Shown here piece after piece: positions 46,023 to 55,426 of a stretch of DNA of 64,000 bases. The number at the start of each line of letters is the position of its first letter. Positions within the stretch are counted from its first letter, which is position 1. Position numbers and translations under genes: made by a program. Under the pieces are notes generated by a model, which was given only the letters and a program-made list of their open reading frames with translations, was not told where the DNA came from and searched no databases. Source of the DNA: Subsaximicrobium wynnwilliamsii (GTDB lineage: Bacteria; Bacteroidota; Bacteroidia; Flavobacteriales; Flavobacteriaceae); NCBI RefSeq assembly GCF_007997225.1, contig NZ_VORM01000009.1, positions 62,001 through 126,000 on the forward strand, written 5' to 3'.

Positions 46023-48404
46023 ATGAAAAAAGTGCTCCTATTCGGAATCCTACTTTTTTGTGGTATCATGACCATGACCGCCCAAAAGTTCAACCAATCT
46101 CCCTTGACCATCAAAGAGATCATGCAGGGTGATCAATTTATTGGCAATCTACCCTCAAATGTGCAATGGGCGGCAGACGGCCAAACCATTTATTTTGATT
46201 GGAATCCAGATGGCGTTTACAGTGATTCGTTGTATGGCTACAAGCTGAAGGACGAAAAGATTAACAAGGTCGATTTCGATACCGAATATGGATTGCCGTC
46301 GTCTTATGGCCACTTCAATGCAAACCGAACGAAGAGGCTGTACGCCAAACATGGAGATATTTTTCTTGTAGATGTCGCTTCGAAGGCAACACGTCCCATT
46401 ACCCGCACCAACAGTTACGAAGGGAATCCGCAGTTCACGGCTAATGAAACCAAGATCGCTTTTGAAAAGGGGAACAATATATTTACCTGGGACATCGCTT
46501 CTGGTACCACCACCCAAATAACCGATTTTACGGATACAAAGGAGAACGATGAAAAGAAAGACAGCAAAGATGTATGGCTCTACAACGACCAACTGGCGCT
46601 TTTTGATGTGTTGCGTGAACGGAAAGAAAAAACCGATGCACGCGACAGACTTGAAAAGCGAAACGATTCAAAACAAGCGTTTGCCATCTTTATAGGCGAT
46701 TTATCGGTTGCCAACCAGCAGATGAGTCCCGATGGGAACTATGTGACCTATCTCACGGTTAAAAGGGCAACGAATAAAAGCACAATCGCACCTCATTACA
46801 TCACTGAATCTGGCTATACCGAAGACCAGCAGACCCGAAGCAAAGTAGGCGATACGCCAGACGCCTATAAAATGTTCATCTACGACATTGTCAATAGAAA
46901 AGTGGACACGGTATCGCTGGAGAACCTTGAGGGGCTTGATTATGTGCCCGAATATACCAAAGACTACCCCGATAAACCTTATAAGAACGATGACCGTATT
47001 GGCTACATTTCGGAACCGGTATGGAGTGCCGACGGTAAAAGCGCGCTTTTAGACATTGCCTCGAACGATTATAAGGACCGATGGATCGTACTGCTCAATA
47101 TAAAGAACGGCACTGTGACGAATCTCGATCACCAGCACGACGAGGCTTGGATAGCGGGTCCTGGAATCAACAGTTGGGGGCGGTCAATAGGGTGGATGCC
47201 AAACGATCAACGCATTTGGTTTCAGTCTGAAGAAACCGGATATTCGCAGCTCTATGCCATGGATCTAAAAACCAAAACAAAGGAAGCCTTGACCACTGGG
47301 GATTTTGAAATCTATGAGCCTAAGATATCCAATGACAAAAAGCACTGGTATTTTACAGCAAACAAGATACATCCCGGTGACCGGCAGTTTTACAGTATGC
47401 CAATCAACGGTGGCGCCTTCAATCAATTGACCACCATGACTGGAAAAAATGAGGTGTCGCTTAGTCCAGATGAAACTAAGATGGCCATTTTATATTCCTA
47501 TTCCAACAAACCTACCGAGCTGTATCTGAAGGAAAATCCGATGTTTTCAAAAAAGGCGGCACCTGCAAAACAGCTTACAGAATCCACCACTGAAGCGTTT
47601 AAAAAATACAAGTGGAGAGATCCTGAGATCATCACTTTCAAGGCCGAAGATGGCGCTAAAGTTTATGCACGCCTATACCAACCGAAGCCCGATGTTAAAA
47701 ATAATGCTGCCGTGATCTTCGTTCACGGGGCGGGCTATTTACAAAATGCACACAAATGGTGGAGTTCCTATTTTAGGGAATACATGTTCCATAATCTTTT
47801 GGTTGATAACGGCTATACCGTCTTTGATATCGATTATCGTGGCAGTGCTGGGTACGGGCGCGACTGGCGCACCGGCATTTACCGGCATATGGGCGGGAAA
47901 GACCTATCCGACCAAGTGGATGGGGCAAACTATTTGGTCAACACCCACGGCATTGACAAAGATAAGATCGGGATTTACGGGGGTTCATACGGCGGTTTTA
48001 TCACCTTAATGGGCATGTTCAACGCAGCAGACACCTTTCATGCCGGTGCTGCCATCCGTTCTGTTGGTGATTGGGCAGCCTATAACCATGGCTATACCGC
48101 ACGTATTTTAAATACGCCAGTCACAGATAGTCTGGCCTACCGTCGCAGTTCTCCCATCTATTTTGCCGACGGACTCAAAGGGGACCTATTGATCCTTCAC
48201 GGATTGGTAGATGACAATGTGCATGCTCAGGATATGCTGCGATTGTCTCAACGTTTGATAGAATTGGAGAAGCACAATTGGGACATGGTCTTATATCCTA
48301 TGGAAAAGCACGGTTTTGCAGAGCCTAGCAGCTGGACGGACGAATATACCCGTATTTACAAATTGTTCCAAGAGAGTTTATTGCAAAAAATCAAGAAAGA
48401 ATAA
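46023..48404 (+). CDS. S9-family prolyl oligopeptidase / dipeptidyl peptidase
   Basis: 793 residues with a signal peptide (VLLFGILLFCGIMTMTAQ). An N-terminal propeller (WD40/DPP-IV-like repeats, to about residue 540) is followed by an alpha/beta hydrolase domain. The nucleophile motif is GGSYGG (near 652), the Asp is in GLVDDNVH (near 727) and the His in MEKHGF (near 762). The family cleaves prolyl or dipeptide bonds in short peptides. It is likely periplasmic. Length is normal for the DPP/AAP group. Confidence 0.93.
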   Translation: MKKVLLFGILLFCGIMTMTAQKFNQSPLTIKEIMQGDQFIGNLPSNVQWAADGQTIYFDWNPDGVYSDSLYGYKLKDEKINKVDFDTEYGLPSSYGHFNANRTKRLYAKHGDIFLVDVASKATRPITRTNSYEGNPQFTANETKIAFEKGNNIFTWDIASGTTTQITDFTDTKENDEKKDSKDVWLYNDQLALFDVLRERKEKTDARDRLEKRNDSKQAFAIFIGDLSVANQQMSPDGNYVTYLTVKRATNKSTIAPHYITESGYTEDQQTRSKVGDTPDAYKMFIYDIVNRKVDTVSLENLEGLDYVPEYTKDYPDKPYKNDDRIGYISEPVWSADGKSALLDIASNDYKDRWIVLLNIKNGTVTNLDHQHDEAWIAGPGINSWGRSIGWMPNDQRIWFQSEETGYSQLYAMDLKTKTKEALTTGDFEIYEPKISNDKKHWYFTANKIHPGDRQFYSMPINGGAFNQLTTMTGKNEVSLSPDETKMAILYSYSNKPTELYLKENPMFSKKAAPAKQLTESTTEAFKKYKWRDPEIITFKAEDGAKVYARLYQPKPDVKNNAAVIFVHGAGYLQNAHKWWSSYFREYMFHNLLVDNGYTVFDIDYRGSAGYGRDWRTGIYRHMGGKDLSDQVDGANYLVNTHGIDKDKIGIYGGSYGGFITLMGMFNAADTFHAGAAIRSVGDWAAYNHGYTARILNTPVTDSLAYRRSSPIYFADGLKGDLLILHGLVDDNVHAQDMLRLSQRLIELEKHNWDMVLYPMEKHGFAEPSSWTDEYTRIYKLFQESLLQKIKKE

Positions 48405-48793
48405 GCTGGTCATTTAAGGTCTAGCGTATGGCTGCGCTGGATAAGGGTTGAGTTTATTTTGAAATTCGAAGAGTTCGATGCTTCATCTAAGTGGGCCTAT
48501 TTGCGCGTTTCAGATGCTAGTGTTGGGTTCTTGCTTCGCTTTTAAACCAAAAAATTCAGGCCAAAAACTTCAAGCATTTTAAGGGCGACTCGTTTTGCTA
48601 ATGCTTTGGGGTTTCATTATAGAGGTGCTTTATGTCTTTAGGGCATCTGAGAACTGGCTGTGGTGTCTCAAAAAAAAATCTGCTCAAACAACAGGGTTTG
48701 GCAGATTTTCAGGTTTCACTATACATAAGCAGGCACGTCATTGTGGTTTTGGAATGCTCAACGCGGTACTTAGGTATTGATCTCAAATTTGAG
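48405..48793. other. Intergenic region with no gene
   Basis: No convincing frame on either strand, although the frames at 48595 and 48632 are open. The main element is the hairpin at 48675-48709, which is listed separately. Confidence 0.5.
48675..48709 (-). terminator. Intrinsic terminator for the 47-residue gene
   Basis: Arms AAAATCTGC (48675-48683) and GCAGATTTT (48701-48709) pair, with an inner CAAAC/GTTTG stem. Read on the minus strand the hairpin is followed by a run of eight T. It lies about 85 bases past the stop of the small gene at 48794-48937, which supports that gene being real. Confidence 0.75.
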
Positions 48794-48937
48794 TTATTCC
48801 TCTTCGTCTTTACCTGCTTTTTTTTTGGCAGCAGCTTTTTTCTTCTTGTCTATGTCAGAAGTTTCATCTTTAGCGATGCCTTTTGCATGAGGCACGGGAT
48901 GTTTTCCTACGGTTTTGTCATAATTTGGTGTTTTCAT
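48794..48937 (-). CDS. Small Lys-rich hypothetical protein
   Basis: 47 residues from the ATG at 48937, starting MKTPNYDKTVGKHPVPHAKG and ending in a stretch of lysines, alanines and acidic residues (KKKKAAAKKKAGKDEEE). It is highly charged and probably disordered. It has no hit in memory; it could be a nucleic-acid-associated or stress protein. The terminator downstream on the same strand supports expression. Confidence 0.6.
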   Translation of the reverse strand: MKTPNYDKTVGKHPVPHAKGIAKDETSDIDKKKKAAAKKKAGKDEEE

Positions 48938-49806
48938 AATGTTTGTTTTAAATTAATAATTGATGTATTTGAATGGTTTCTACTTTAGAAGTTTGTATTT
49001 CATTCATTGCAGGTTTACAGTTTTTAAGCTGTGGAAACCTATTGATAAAATCATCCATTTTTCTTCTGAAGCTGTAAAGCTTGGTTTCATTCTTGCTGCG
49101 GTGTCTGATTATGCCCGCCAGGCATTTTCTTAGTTCTGCCTTTGGAACTGGTAGTCAAATTTAGGGTTGCAGCCTTTCCTTTATTTTGAAGGCTCATGGC
49201 TTCAATACCCGCATTTTGATATTGATTTCCAATTTAGGGCAAGGGGCATGAACTGTATTTTCCGCTATCTGTACCAATCTGTTTTGAAACGCATGGACTT
49301 TTTATTAGCAGTTCCATTCAAAACAGTGATCATTAAACTACACTTTTTATAAATAATTTCGCTGTGCATTAACGCTATTTAACATAATATGACTAGATAA
49401 TAGGACTAAAATTGTCTTTTACTGGTTTTAAACCGATTTTCAATAGTTCGCTCGAATCATGCTAGCTCTAGGCGTCATCATTTCGTTTTATTGAGCACTG
49501 GCTATTTGCCAATGCCGTTTTGAGCCTATTCGGAAAAATTCATGATAAAGCGCTAGACGCTTTATGTCTTGAAGTTGGGCGGCCGCTTTGCCATGTTCTG
49601 CTGCTTCGAAATTTGAGATATGGAGCCCCTGTTTCGCAGAATCAATGTGGTAACCCAACGCAGATAGCCCTTCTGGAGTAAACCAATAACCTAAAGTTAT
49701 TTCCAGAAGGGCTACCGTTGGATTGCCTGTTTTCAGAATTTATAGTGCTGGTTTCATTATAATATTGAAACCAACAATGCTATGATCTAATGGTAGAGCA
49801 TTTAAC
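48938..49806. other. Intergenic region with a long hairpin
   Basis: No gene is strongly supported. A minus-strand open frame ending at 48948 contains FRRKMDDFINRFPQLKNC, but has no start codon before its middle. A long hairpin lies at 49654-49721, with perfect 13-base arms TAGCCCTTCTGGA and TCCAGAAGGGCTA and an outer CCAACG/CGTTGG. It is downstream of pckA on the minus strand, about 85 bases past its stop, and could slow or end that transcript, although no T-run follows. Confidence 0.5.
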
Positions 49807-51441
49807 CTACATGTGATGATCCATCACTTGGTGAGCGTCAATTAATGGGCCACCATTCATTATATCTTGGGAAGCTTGATTGACGAACTTATCAAAATTC
49901 AAGTGAAATGAATGCGCCAGTTGTATCGCTTTACTGATGTAGGCACCTTTCTGCAACCAAGTATTCATAGGGTCCAACATTTCAGTGGGTACATCTTTGC
50001 AGTATTTTGGCATATACAAGCCAAAAATAGGATGTTGTTCATAATCTACTTTTTCCAGCTCACCTTCCAAAATAGAAGAAATCATGGCTCTTGTGTATTT
50101 CAGTTTGATTCTAGAACCTACACCATAAGGACCTCCACTCCAGCCAGTATTGATTAGCCATACATTAACACCTGCATCAGTCATTTTTTTACTAAGCATT
50201 TCTGCATAAGCAGTTGGGTGAAGTGGCATAAAGGGTTCTCCGAAACATGCAGAGAATGAAGGAACTGGCTCATTGATACCTGCCTCTGTGCCGGCAACTT
50301 TAGCGGTGTAACCTGATATAAAGTGATATGCAGCCTGTCCCGGTGTCAATTTAGATACGGGAGGTAAAACACCAAAAGCATCACAGGTTAAAAAGAAAAT
50401 ATTTTTCGGGTTTTTCGCAAAAGAAGGCTCCACAATAGTGTCAATGTGATCTATAGGATAGCTCACGCGTGTATTTTGTGTTATAGAACTATCTGAATAG
50501 TCAACCTCTTTAGTGCCCTCTTTGAAAACGATATTTTCTAAAAGTGCCCCGGGCTTTATGGCCCTAAAAATGTCTGGTTCGTTTTCTTCAGTTAAATCAA
50601 TAACCTTGGCATAGCAGCCACCTTCAAAATTAAAAATCGTATTGTCATCGGCCCAACCGTGTTCGTCATCGCCAATTAGTTTCCGTTCAGGATCGGCGGA
50701 TAAGGTTGTTTTGCCAGTCCCAGAAAGTCCAAAGAAAATAGCTGTATCGCCTTCTTCCCCAACATTTGCCGAGCAGTGCATTGGCAAAACATTTTTTTCC
50801 GTTGGAAGGATGAGGTTTAAAGCTGAAAAAATGCCTTTCTTCATTTCCCCGGTGTAGGCAGAACCAGCAACCAAGGCAACCTTACGCGTAAAGTCGAGAA
50901 TGGAGAAATTACCAGCTCTCAAACCGAAAGATTCAGGATCTTTTGCCTCGTAACCTGGAGCACAAAGCACCAACCATTCTTCATCGAAGTTTTCGATTTC
51001 GTCAGCCTTCAGACTTATAAACATATTTTTGACAAAATAGTTTGACCAAGGATACTCTGTGATTGTTCTTACATTCATTCGGTATTTTGGATCGGCACAG
51101 ACGTATGCATCCCTAACATAGATTTCTTTACCAGATAAATAGCTGGTAACCTCATTGTAAAGGCGCTCGAAATTAGCTGGTTCTAACGGTTTGTTGATTC
51201 GTCCCCACCAAACCTTATCCTTGGTATAATCGTCTTTCACTAAAAAACGGTCTTTCGGTGATCTTCCTGTAAACTTCCCTGTGTTGACACAAAGGGTTCC
51301 ATTATCTGTTTCAGTACCCTGTCCTTTTTCTACAGTGATTTTTTGCAATGTCTCTCCATCAAGGTTCCAATGTGCGGTGACATTTTCCAAGCCATATTTT
51401 TTGAGATCTGAATTTTTTGGTTTCTTCGATACAATTTTCAT
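49807..51441 (-). CDS. pckA: Phosphoenolpyruvate carboxykinase (ATP)
   Basis: 544 residues, the usual length. It catalyses oxaloacetate plus ATP to phosphoenolpyruvate, CO2 and ADP, the entry step to gluconeogenesis, in the cytosol. The kinase loop GLSGTGKTTLSAD (near residue 238) and the GDDEHGW metal-binding segment are clear. It follows an SLC13-type anion transporter gene by 32 bases, and a universal stress gene lies before that, so the three probably form one operon. Confidence 0.97.
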   Translation of the reverse strand: MKIVSKKPKNSDLKKYGLENVTAHWNLDGETLQKITVEKGQGTETDNGTLCVNTGKFTGRSPKDRFLVKDDYTKDKVWWGRINKPLEPANFERLYNEVTSYLSGKEIYVRDAYVCADPKYRMNVRTITEYPWSNYFVKNMFISLKADEIENFDEEWLVLCAPGYEAKDPESFGLRAGNFSILDFTRKVALVAGSAYTGEMKKGIFSALNLILPTEKNVLPMHCSANVGEEGDTAIFFGLSGTGKTTLSADPERKLIGDDEHGWADDNTIFNFEGGCYAKVIDLTEENEPDIFRAIKPGALLENIVFKEGTKEVDYSDSSITQNTRVSYPIDHIDTIVEPSFAKNPKNIFFLTCDAFGVLPPVSKLTPGQAAYHFISGYTAKVAGTEAGINEPVPSFSACFGEPFMPLHPTAYAEMLSKKMTDAGVNVWLINTGWSGGPYGVGSRIKLKYTRAMISSILEGELEKVDYEQHPIFGLYMPKYCKDVPTEMLDPMNTWLQKGAYISKAIQLAHSFHLNFDKFVNQASQDIMNGGPLIDAHQVMDHHM

Positions 51442-51473
51442 AAGTTCTATTTTTTAGTGTTTATATTTAATAT

Positions 51474-53312
51474 TCAAAATGGCCAAAATACAGGTACCAC
51501 GAGCATCGTGATCACGAAAAACAACAATAAAAGCGGCGCTCCAACTTTTACATAATCTATAAATTTATACCCGCCAGAACCCATCACCATGGCGTTGGTT
51601 GTTGTGCCCACTGGGGTTAAAAAGGCAGTAGATGCGCTTATAGCGACTACAATCATAAACGGTTCTGGTGATACGCCCAACGAAACGGCAGCCATAAATG
51701 CTATAGGCGCCATTAATACCGCGGTTGCAGAATTATTAATGGTCTGGCTAAAAATGGTAGTCGTTAGAAAAATACCTCCCAACAGCATAATGGGGTGAAT
51801 ACTACCCAAAGTACTTACAAGTCCGTTTGAGACGAGTTCGGCAGTGCCTGTTTTTTGCAAAGCTATTCCCATTGGGATCATCGCAGCAATCATAACAACG
51901 CTTGTCCAACTTATGCCTGTATATGCTTTCTTGATGGGCACGCAGCCAGATAACATCATAATCCCTGCGCATATTAAGGCTGCTATTGCCCCAGGTAATA
52001 TTTCGAACACCAATAACACAATCATCAACAACAAGGTGCCTAAAGCGATATACGATTTTATGGTTATATCGTCAACATCTTTGGCCATAGCCTCCGGACT
52101 TCCAGAAATAACAAGATTTTCATAGACCTCATGTAAGGCTTCAATATTTTTCCAGGAGCCTCGTATTACAAAGGCATCACCTGCTTTTATTGTAATATTC
52201 TTATCGGCTAATGGCTTACCATCTCTCGAAGCACCCAAAAGCTGAATCCCCGATTTTTGCAGATATTTTCCTAATGGGAGGGTTCTTCCTACGAAAAAAG
52301 AGGTTGGGGTCACAATCATTTCTGCCATTCCTATTTCTTGGTTGATGAATTCCTTTTTGATTTCCGATGGCTTAAAGTCTCTAGGGATAAGGCCAAGTTG
52401 AAATTCAAGGATCATCTTATCAACATCAGTTGCACTTCCTTTAACCGTAATGATATCATGGTAGCGCATTTCGGTGTCTGGCTGTGGTAGTTCAACAAAT
52501 TGTGGTGTAGCTTTGAGAATACTAGGATGCCTTCGGCGTAAGCGCATGACAGACACGTTATGTTTCTGTTCAAACTCCCAATCTCCAATCTTGGTGCCAA
52601 TCAATTGAGACATGGATCGAATGCGTAAACGGTACATGTTATTACCTATGCTGTAATTCGATATCCATTTATGCACTTCACTGTCTATATTTACTGGTTG
52701 GTTTTGAGTTTTGTGATTGGGTAACAATCGGTACCCTATATATTTGAAATACAGAATTGCGATTATCAATAAAGGTAACCCTATAAGTCCGAATTCAAAA
52801 AAGGAGAAACTCTCCATCCCTTTCTCGGTAAGTGTGTTGCTAACAATAATGTTGGGTGGCGTTCCTGTCAATGTTAATAATCCTCCTGTATTTGAACCAA
52901 AAGCGACTGGCATTAAAAGTTTAGAAGGTACAGTGCCAGCTTTCCATGCTGCCGATACCGTCACTGGCAATAATGCAGCTACGGTTCCTGTATTACTAAC
53001 AAACCCAGAAAGCACTCCAGAGCCTAAAGTTATTAAGACCAAAAGTTTTGGGACACTCTTCCCGGCCCAAGCGACAAATTTTTGGCCTGCAAGTGCTGTC
53101 CACCCGGTTCGAGAAAGCCCTTCACCAATAATAAACAGCGCCGCGATCATTAATACTGTAGGATTGCTGAAGCCACTTAAGGTTTCTGATAAGTCTAAAA
53201 TTCCGCTCAAAAATAAAGCGATCATTGACATCAAGGCAACCACATCTGGCGGAAATTTACCCCAAATAAAAAGGGCAATAGTAATGAACAATATAACTAA
53301 GAGAACAACCAT
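51474..53312 (-). CDS. SLC13/DASS-family anion transporter with RCK_C domains
   Basis: 612-residue inner-membrane transporter. Two halves of membrane helices each hold a DASS signature: SNTGTVAALLP near residue 110 and INNSATAVLMAP near 530. Between them (about 205-395) lie two RCK_C/TrkA_C-like cytosolic domains (GKYLQKSGIQLLG region). The family moves dicarboxylates, sulfate or other anions, mostly with sodium. Co-transcription with pckA suggests C4-dicarboxylate uptake feeding gluconeogenesis; this is an inference. Confidence 0.9.
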   Translation of the reverse strand: MVVLLVILFITIALFIWGKFPPDVVALMSMIALFLSGILDLSETLSGFSNPTVLMIAALFIIGEGLSRTGWTALAGQKFVAWAGKSVPKLLVLITLGSGVLSGFVSNTGTVAALLPVTVSAAWKAGTVPSKLLMPVAFGSNTGGLLTLTGTPPNIIVSNTLTEKGMESFSFFEFGLIGLPLLIIAILYFKYIGYRLLPNHKTQNQPVNIDSEVHKWISNYSIGNNMYRLRIRSMSQLIGTKIGDWEFEQKHNVSVMRLRRRHPSILKATPQFVELPQPDTEMRYHDIITVKGSATDVDKMILEFQLGLIPRDFKPSEIKKEFINQEIGMAEMIVTPTSFFVGRTLPLGKYLQKSGIQLLGASRDGKPLADKNITIKAGDAFVIRGSWKNIEALHEVYENLVISGSPEAMAKDVDDITIKSYIALGTLLLMIVLLVFEILPGAIAALICAGIMMLSGCVPIKKAYTGISWTSVVMIAAMIPMGIALQKTGTAELVSNGLVSTLGSIHPIMLLGGIFLTTTIFSQTINNSATAVLMAPIAFMAAVSLGVSPEPFMIVVAISASTAFLTPVGTTTNAMVMGSGGYKFIDYVKVGAPLLLLFFVITMLVVPVFWPF

Positions 53313-53331
53313 GATTTGAATATGTAGCGAT

Positions 53332-54108
53332 TTAATCGATTGCCAATATTGGTATTGGGGAATGAAGTGTTAACAGTTCAGTAAGTTGTCCTTCCGAAGG
53401 TTGACCCTTCTTGGTGTGATTTCTTGGGAGAATCGTGATGACATCAATATCGCGTTGCGTTGCGTAGCTCAAAATACCGTCCACAACATCTGGATTTTCA
53501 ATGAACACATGTTCCGAATAGAAATTTTCGAGAAAATATTGGATCTTATTCTCGTTGTTTTCATCAGTCTCTGAATAACCAAAGGTTTCTGGTCTGTTCT
53601 CAATGGTGATCACATGTACTTTTGCATTGAACTTCTGTGAGACATTCAGTAAAGTCCTTAAAACTTCAGTGTCATCAATTTCCTCCTTGCCTAATACCAA
53701 TGCTATTTTTTTCAATCTAAACTCCCCCAAATTTGATGGGACAACTAAAACTGGGCAATCTGCTTCTAGCACTAATTTTGAAGTATTTGTAGGTTCTAAA
53801 CTGGTACCGCCAGAAGTGCCCATTATGATGAGATCAATCTGTTCACTCTTTTGAATTTGAATGAGCGCTTCTGTTAGTTCTCCTCGCATAGAAACCCATT
53901 CTATCTTATTCTTTAGCACATCGTGATGCCTTTTTTCTACAGTTTCGAATCTGGCTTTGAGTTCATCCATATGCCGATCATTAGATATGTGGCCTAGCAT
54001 TATTTTTAAGTTTTCGTCGTTGCCTACATATTTTACGGCATATTCTAGTGCGTCTTCTGAGATTTTCGAGAAATCGAATGGAATTAAAATGGTAGAGATT
54101 TTTTTCAT
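53332..54108 (-). CDS. Tandem-domain universal stress protein
   Basis: 258 residues forming two Usp domains (about 1-135 and 145-258). The first has LIPFDFSKISEDALEYA and MGTSGGTSLEPTNTSK, near the usual nucleotide-binding motif. It is first in an operon with the SLC13-type transporter and pckA (19- and 32-base gaps). The promoter region upstream contains a symmetric operator-like repeat, which suggests control by a Crp/FNR-type regulator. Confidence 0.88.
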   Translation of the reverse strand: MKKISTILIPFDFSKISEDALEYAVKYVGNDENLKIMLGHISNDRHMDELKARFETVEKRHHDVLKNKIEWVSMRGELTEALIQIQKSEQIDLIIMGTSGGTSLEPTNTSKLVLEADCPVLVVPSNLGEFRLKKIALVLGKEEIDDTEVLRTLLNVSQKFNAKVHVITIENRPETFGYSETDENNENKIQYFLENFYSEHVFIENPDVVDGILSYATQRDIDVITILPRNHTKKGQPSEGQLTELLTLHSPIPILAID

Positions 54109-54136
54109 GGTATTCTTATTTTAAATTGACTCATTA

Positions 54137-54210
54137 CAAAAATAGACACAGCAATCGTATCAAAATATGACAGTGGTCATATTTTAAAAGAAAACAAAAA
54201 TCTAATATTG
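54137..54210. promoter_or_regulatory. Symmetric divergent promoter with a central operator
   Basis: A perfect inverted repeat (arms AAAATATGAC at 54162-54171 and GTCATATTTT at 54176-54185, 4-base spacer) lies midway between the divergent usp and ROK genes. A TAnnTTTG box, TATTTTTG (minus strand, 54137-54144), serves usp, and a near-match, TAATATTG (plus, 54203-54210), serves ROK. Each box centre is 33 bases from the repeat centre, placing it at about -40 from both start points, as for a class II Crp/FNR-type activator. Confidence 0.7.
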
Positions 54211-54242
54211 GAGTTCGAAAAAATATGTAACAACTTTCAAAA

Positions 54243-55199
54243 ATGAATCTAGCTGTAGGAATTGATATAGGAGGCACCAAAACCAAGATAGGATTGGTAG
54301 ATGCATCAGGCAACTGTTTAGATTATCTGTTTTTTAGAACAAGGGACTATGATGATTTAGATGCTTTTCTCGATAAAATAAAGGGCAGTATTGACGAACT
54401 TATCATAAAACAAAAGAAGCCATTGCATCTCGTTGGATGCGGCGTAGGTGCACCAAATGCATCGAGTAGAACTGGCACCATTGAAAATGCCGCCAACTTA
54501 AAATGGAAAGGATCCGTTCCTATTTTAGAGAAACTCAAACAACGAATCGATTTGCCAATGCGCATTATGAACGACGCCAGTGCAGCCGCACTAGGTGAAA
54601 TGTTGTTTGGGAATGCTCAAGGAATGACCGATTTTATTTCCATCACACTGGGCACAGGCCTGGGGTCTGGCATTGTTGCCAACGGACAACTCATTGAAGG
54701 ATTTGATGGTTTTGCGGGTGAGTTAGGCCATATTGATATGACTCTTGGAGATGGGAGAATGACCGGGTTGAATGTCAAAGGCGGTCTTGAGGCCTACGTT
54801 TCTGCAACAGGGTTAAAGCGAACGATCTTATACATGATGAGTAAATATTTGGACGAAAGCAGGTTTCGTGGTATTGCATACAATGACCTCCACGGGGAGG
54901 ATATCACTAAAGCTGCGGAAGAAGGTGACCCAATAGCCCTAAAGGCCTTTGATTATACCGCCAAGATTTTAGGATTGGCTTTGGCCAACTTTACAGCATT
55001 CACTCAGCCTCAAGCCTTCTTTTTGACTGGTGGACTCGTAAATAGCGGAAAATGGATCTTGGAACCTTTGGAGCGCTATTTTGAGGATTGCCTGTTGGAT
55101 GTCTACAAAGGGAAAGTACAAATCTTGATGTCAGGCTTACCTGATAAAACCACTGCTATTTGCGGCGCCGCGGCTTTGATTTGGGAGAAGCAACGATGA
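54243..55199 (+). CDS. ROK-family sugar kinase
   Basis: 318 residues. The ATP-binding motif GIDIGGTKTKIGLVD is at residue 6, the catalytic Asp is in MNDASAAALGE near 113, and GTGLGSGIV and GELGHIDM are further on. The usual ROK zinc site (CxCGxxGCLE) is replaced by GLNVKGGLEAYVSA without cysteines, so metal binding at this place is lost. It probably phosphorylates glucose or a related sugar. It is divergent from the gluconeogenic operon and upstream of porin genes and pfk. Confidence 0.88.
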   Translation: MNLAVGIDIGGTKTKIGLVDASGNCLDYLFFRTRDYDDLDAFLDKIKGSIDELIIKQKKPLHLVGCGVGAPNASSRTGTIENAANLKWKGSVPILEKLKQRIDLPMRIMNDASAAALGEMLFGNAQGMTDFISITLGTGLGSGIVANGQLIEGFDGFAGELGHIDMTLGDGRMTGLNVKGGLEAYVSATGLKRTILYMMSKYLDESRFRGIAYNDLHGEDITKAAEEGDPIALKAFDYTAKILGLALANFTAFTQPQAFFLTGGLVNSGKWILEPLERYFEDCLLDVYKGKVQILMSGLPDKTTAICGAAALIWEKQR

Positions 55200-55218
55200 C
55201 TGATTCTTAAATAAACAT

Positions 55219-55239
55219 CTATGGCCTAAATAGCCATAG
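55219..55239 (+). terminator. Hairpin after the ROK gene
   Basis: Arms CTATGGC (55219-55225) and GCCATAG (55233-55239) pair, and GGGTTTT follows. This is a plausible weak intrinsic terminator 20 bases past the ROK stop codon. Confidence 0.5.
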
Positions 55240-55426
55240 GGTTTTAAAACTGACTAAAGTCTGTGCCGTTGGTGAAATTTTCAGTAAATGATTTTCGCCC
55301 GTTAGCTTCAGGAAACAAGTGAAGCTGTGGAAATTCGTGTCGCAATTTTTAGTAGCTAAAACGAGAAGCACGACTCTATTAAATGTTAACTTAATTTGAG
55401 ACCAATAAAAAAATTCTTGTCGTCAG

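Noticed and set aside
48632-48988. 118-codon plus-strand frame
   Set aside because: It is rich in Phe, Cys and Val and runs over the terminator hairpin and antisense to the better supported 47-residue gene.
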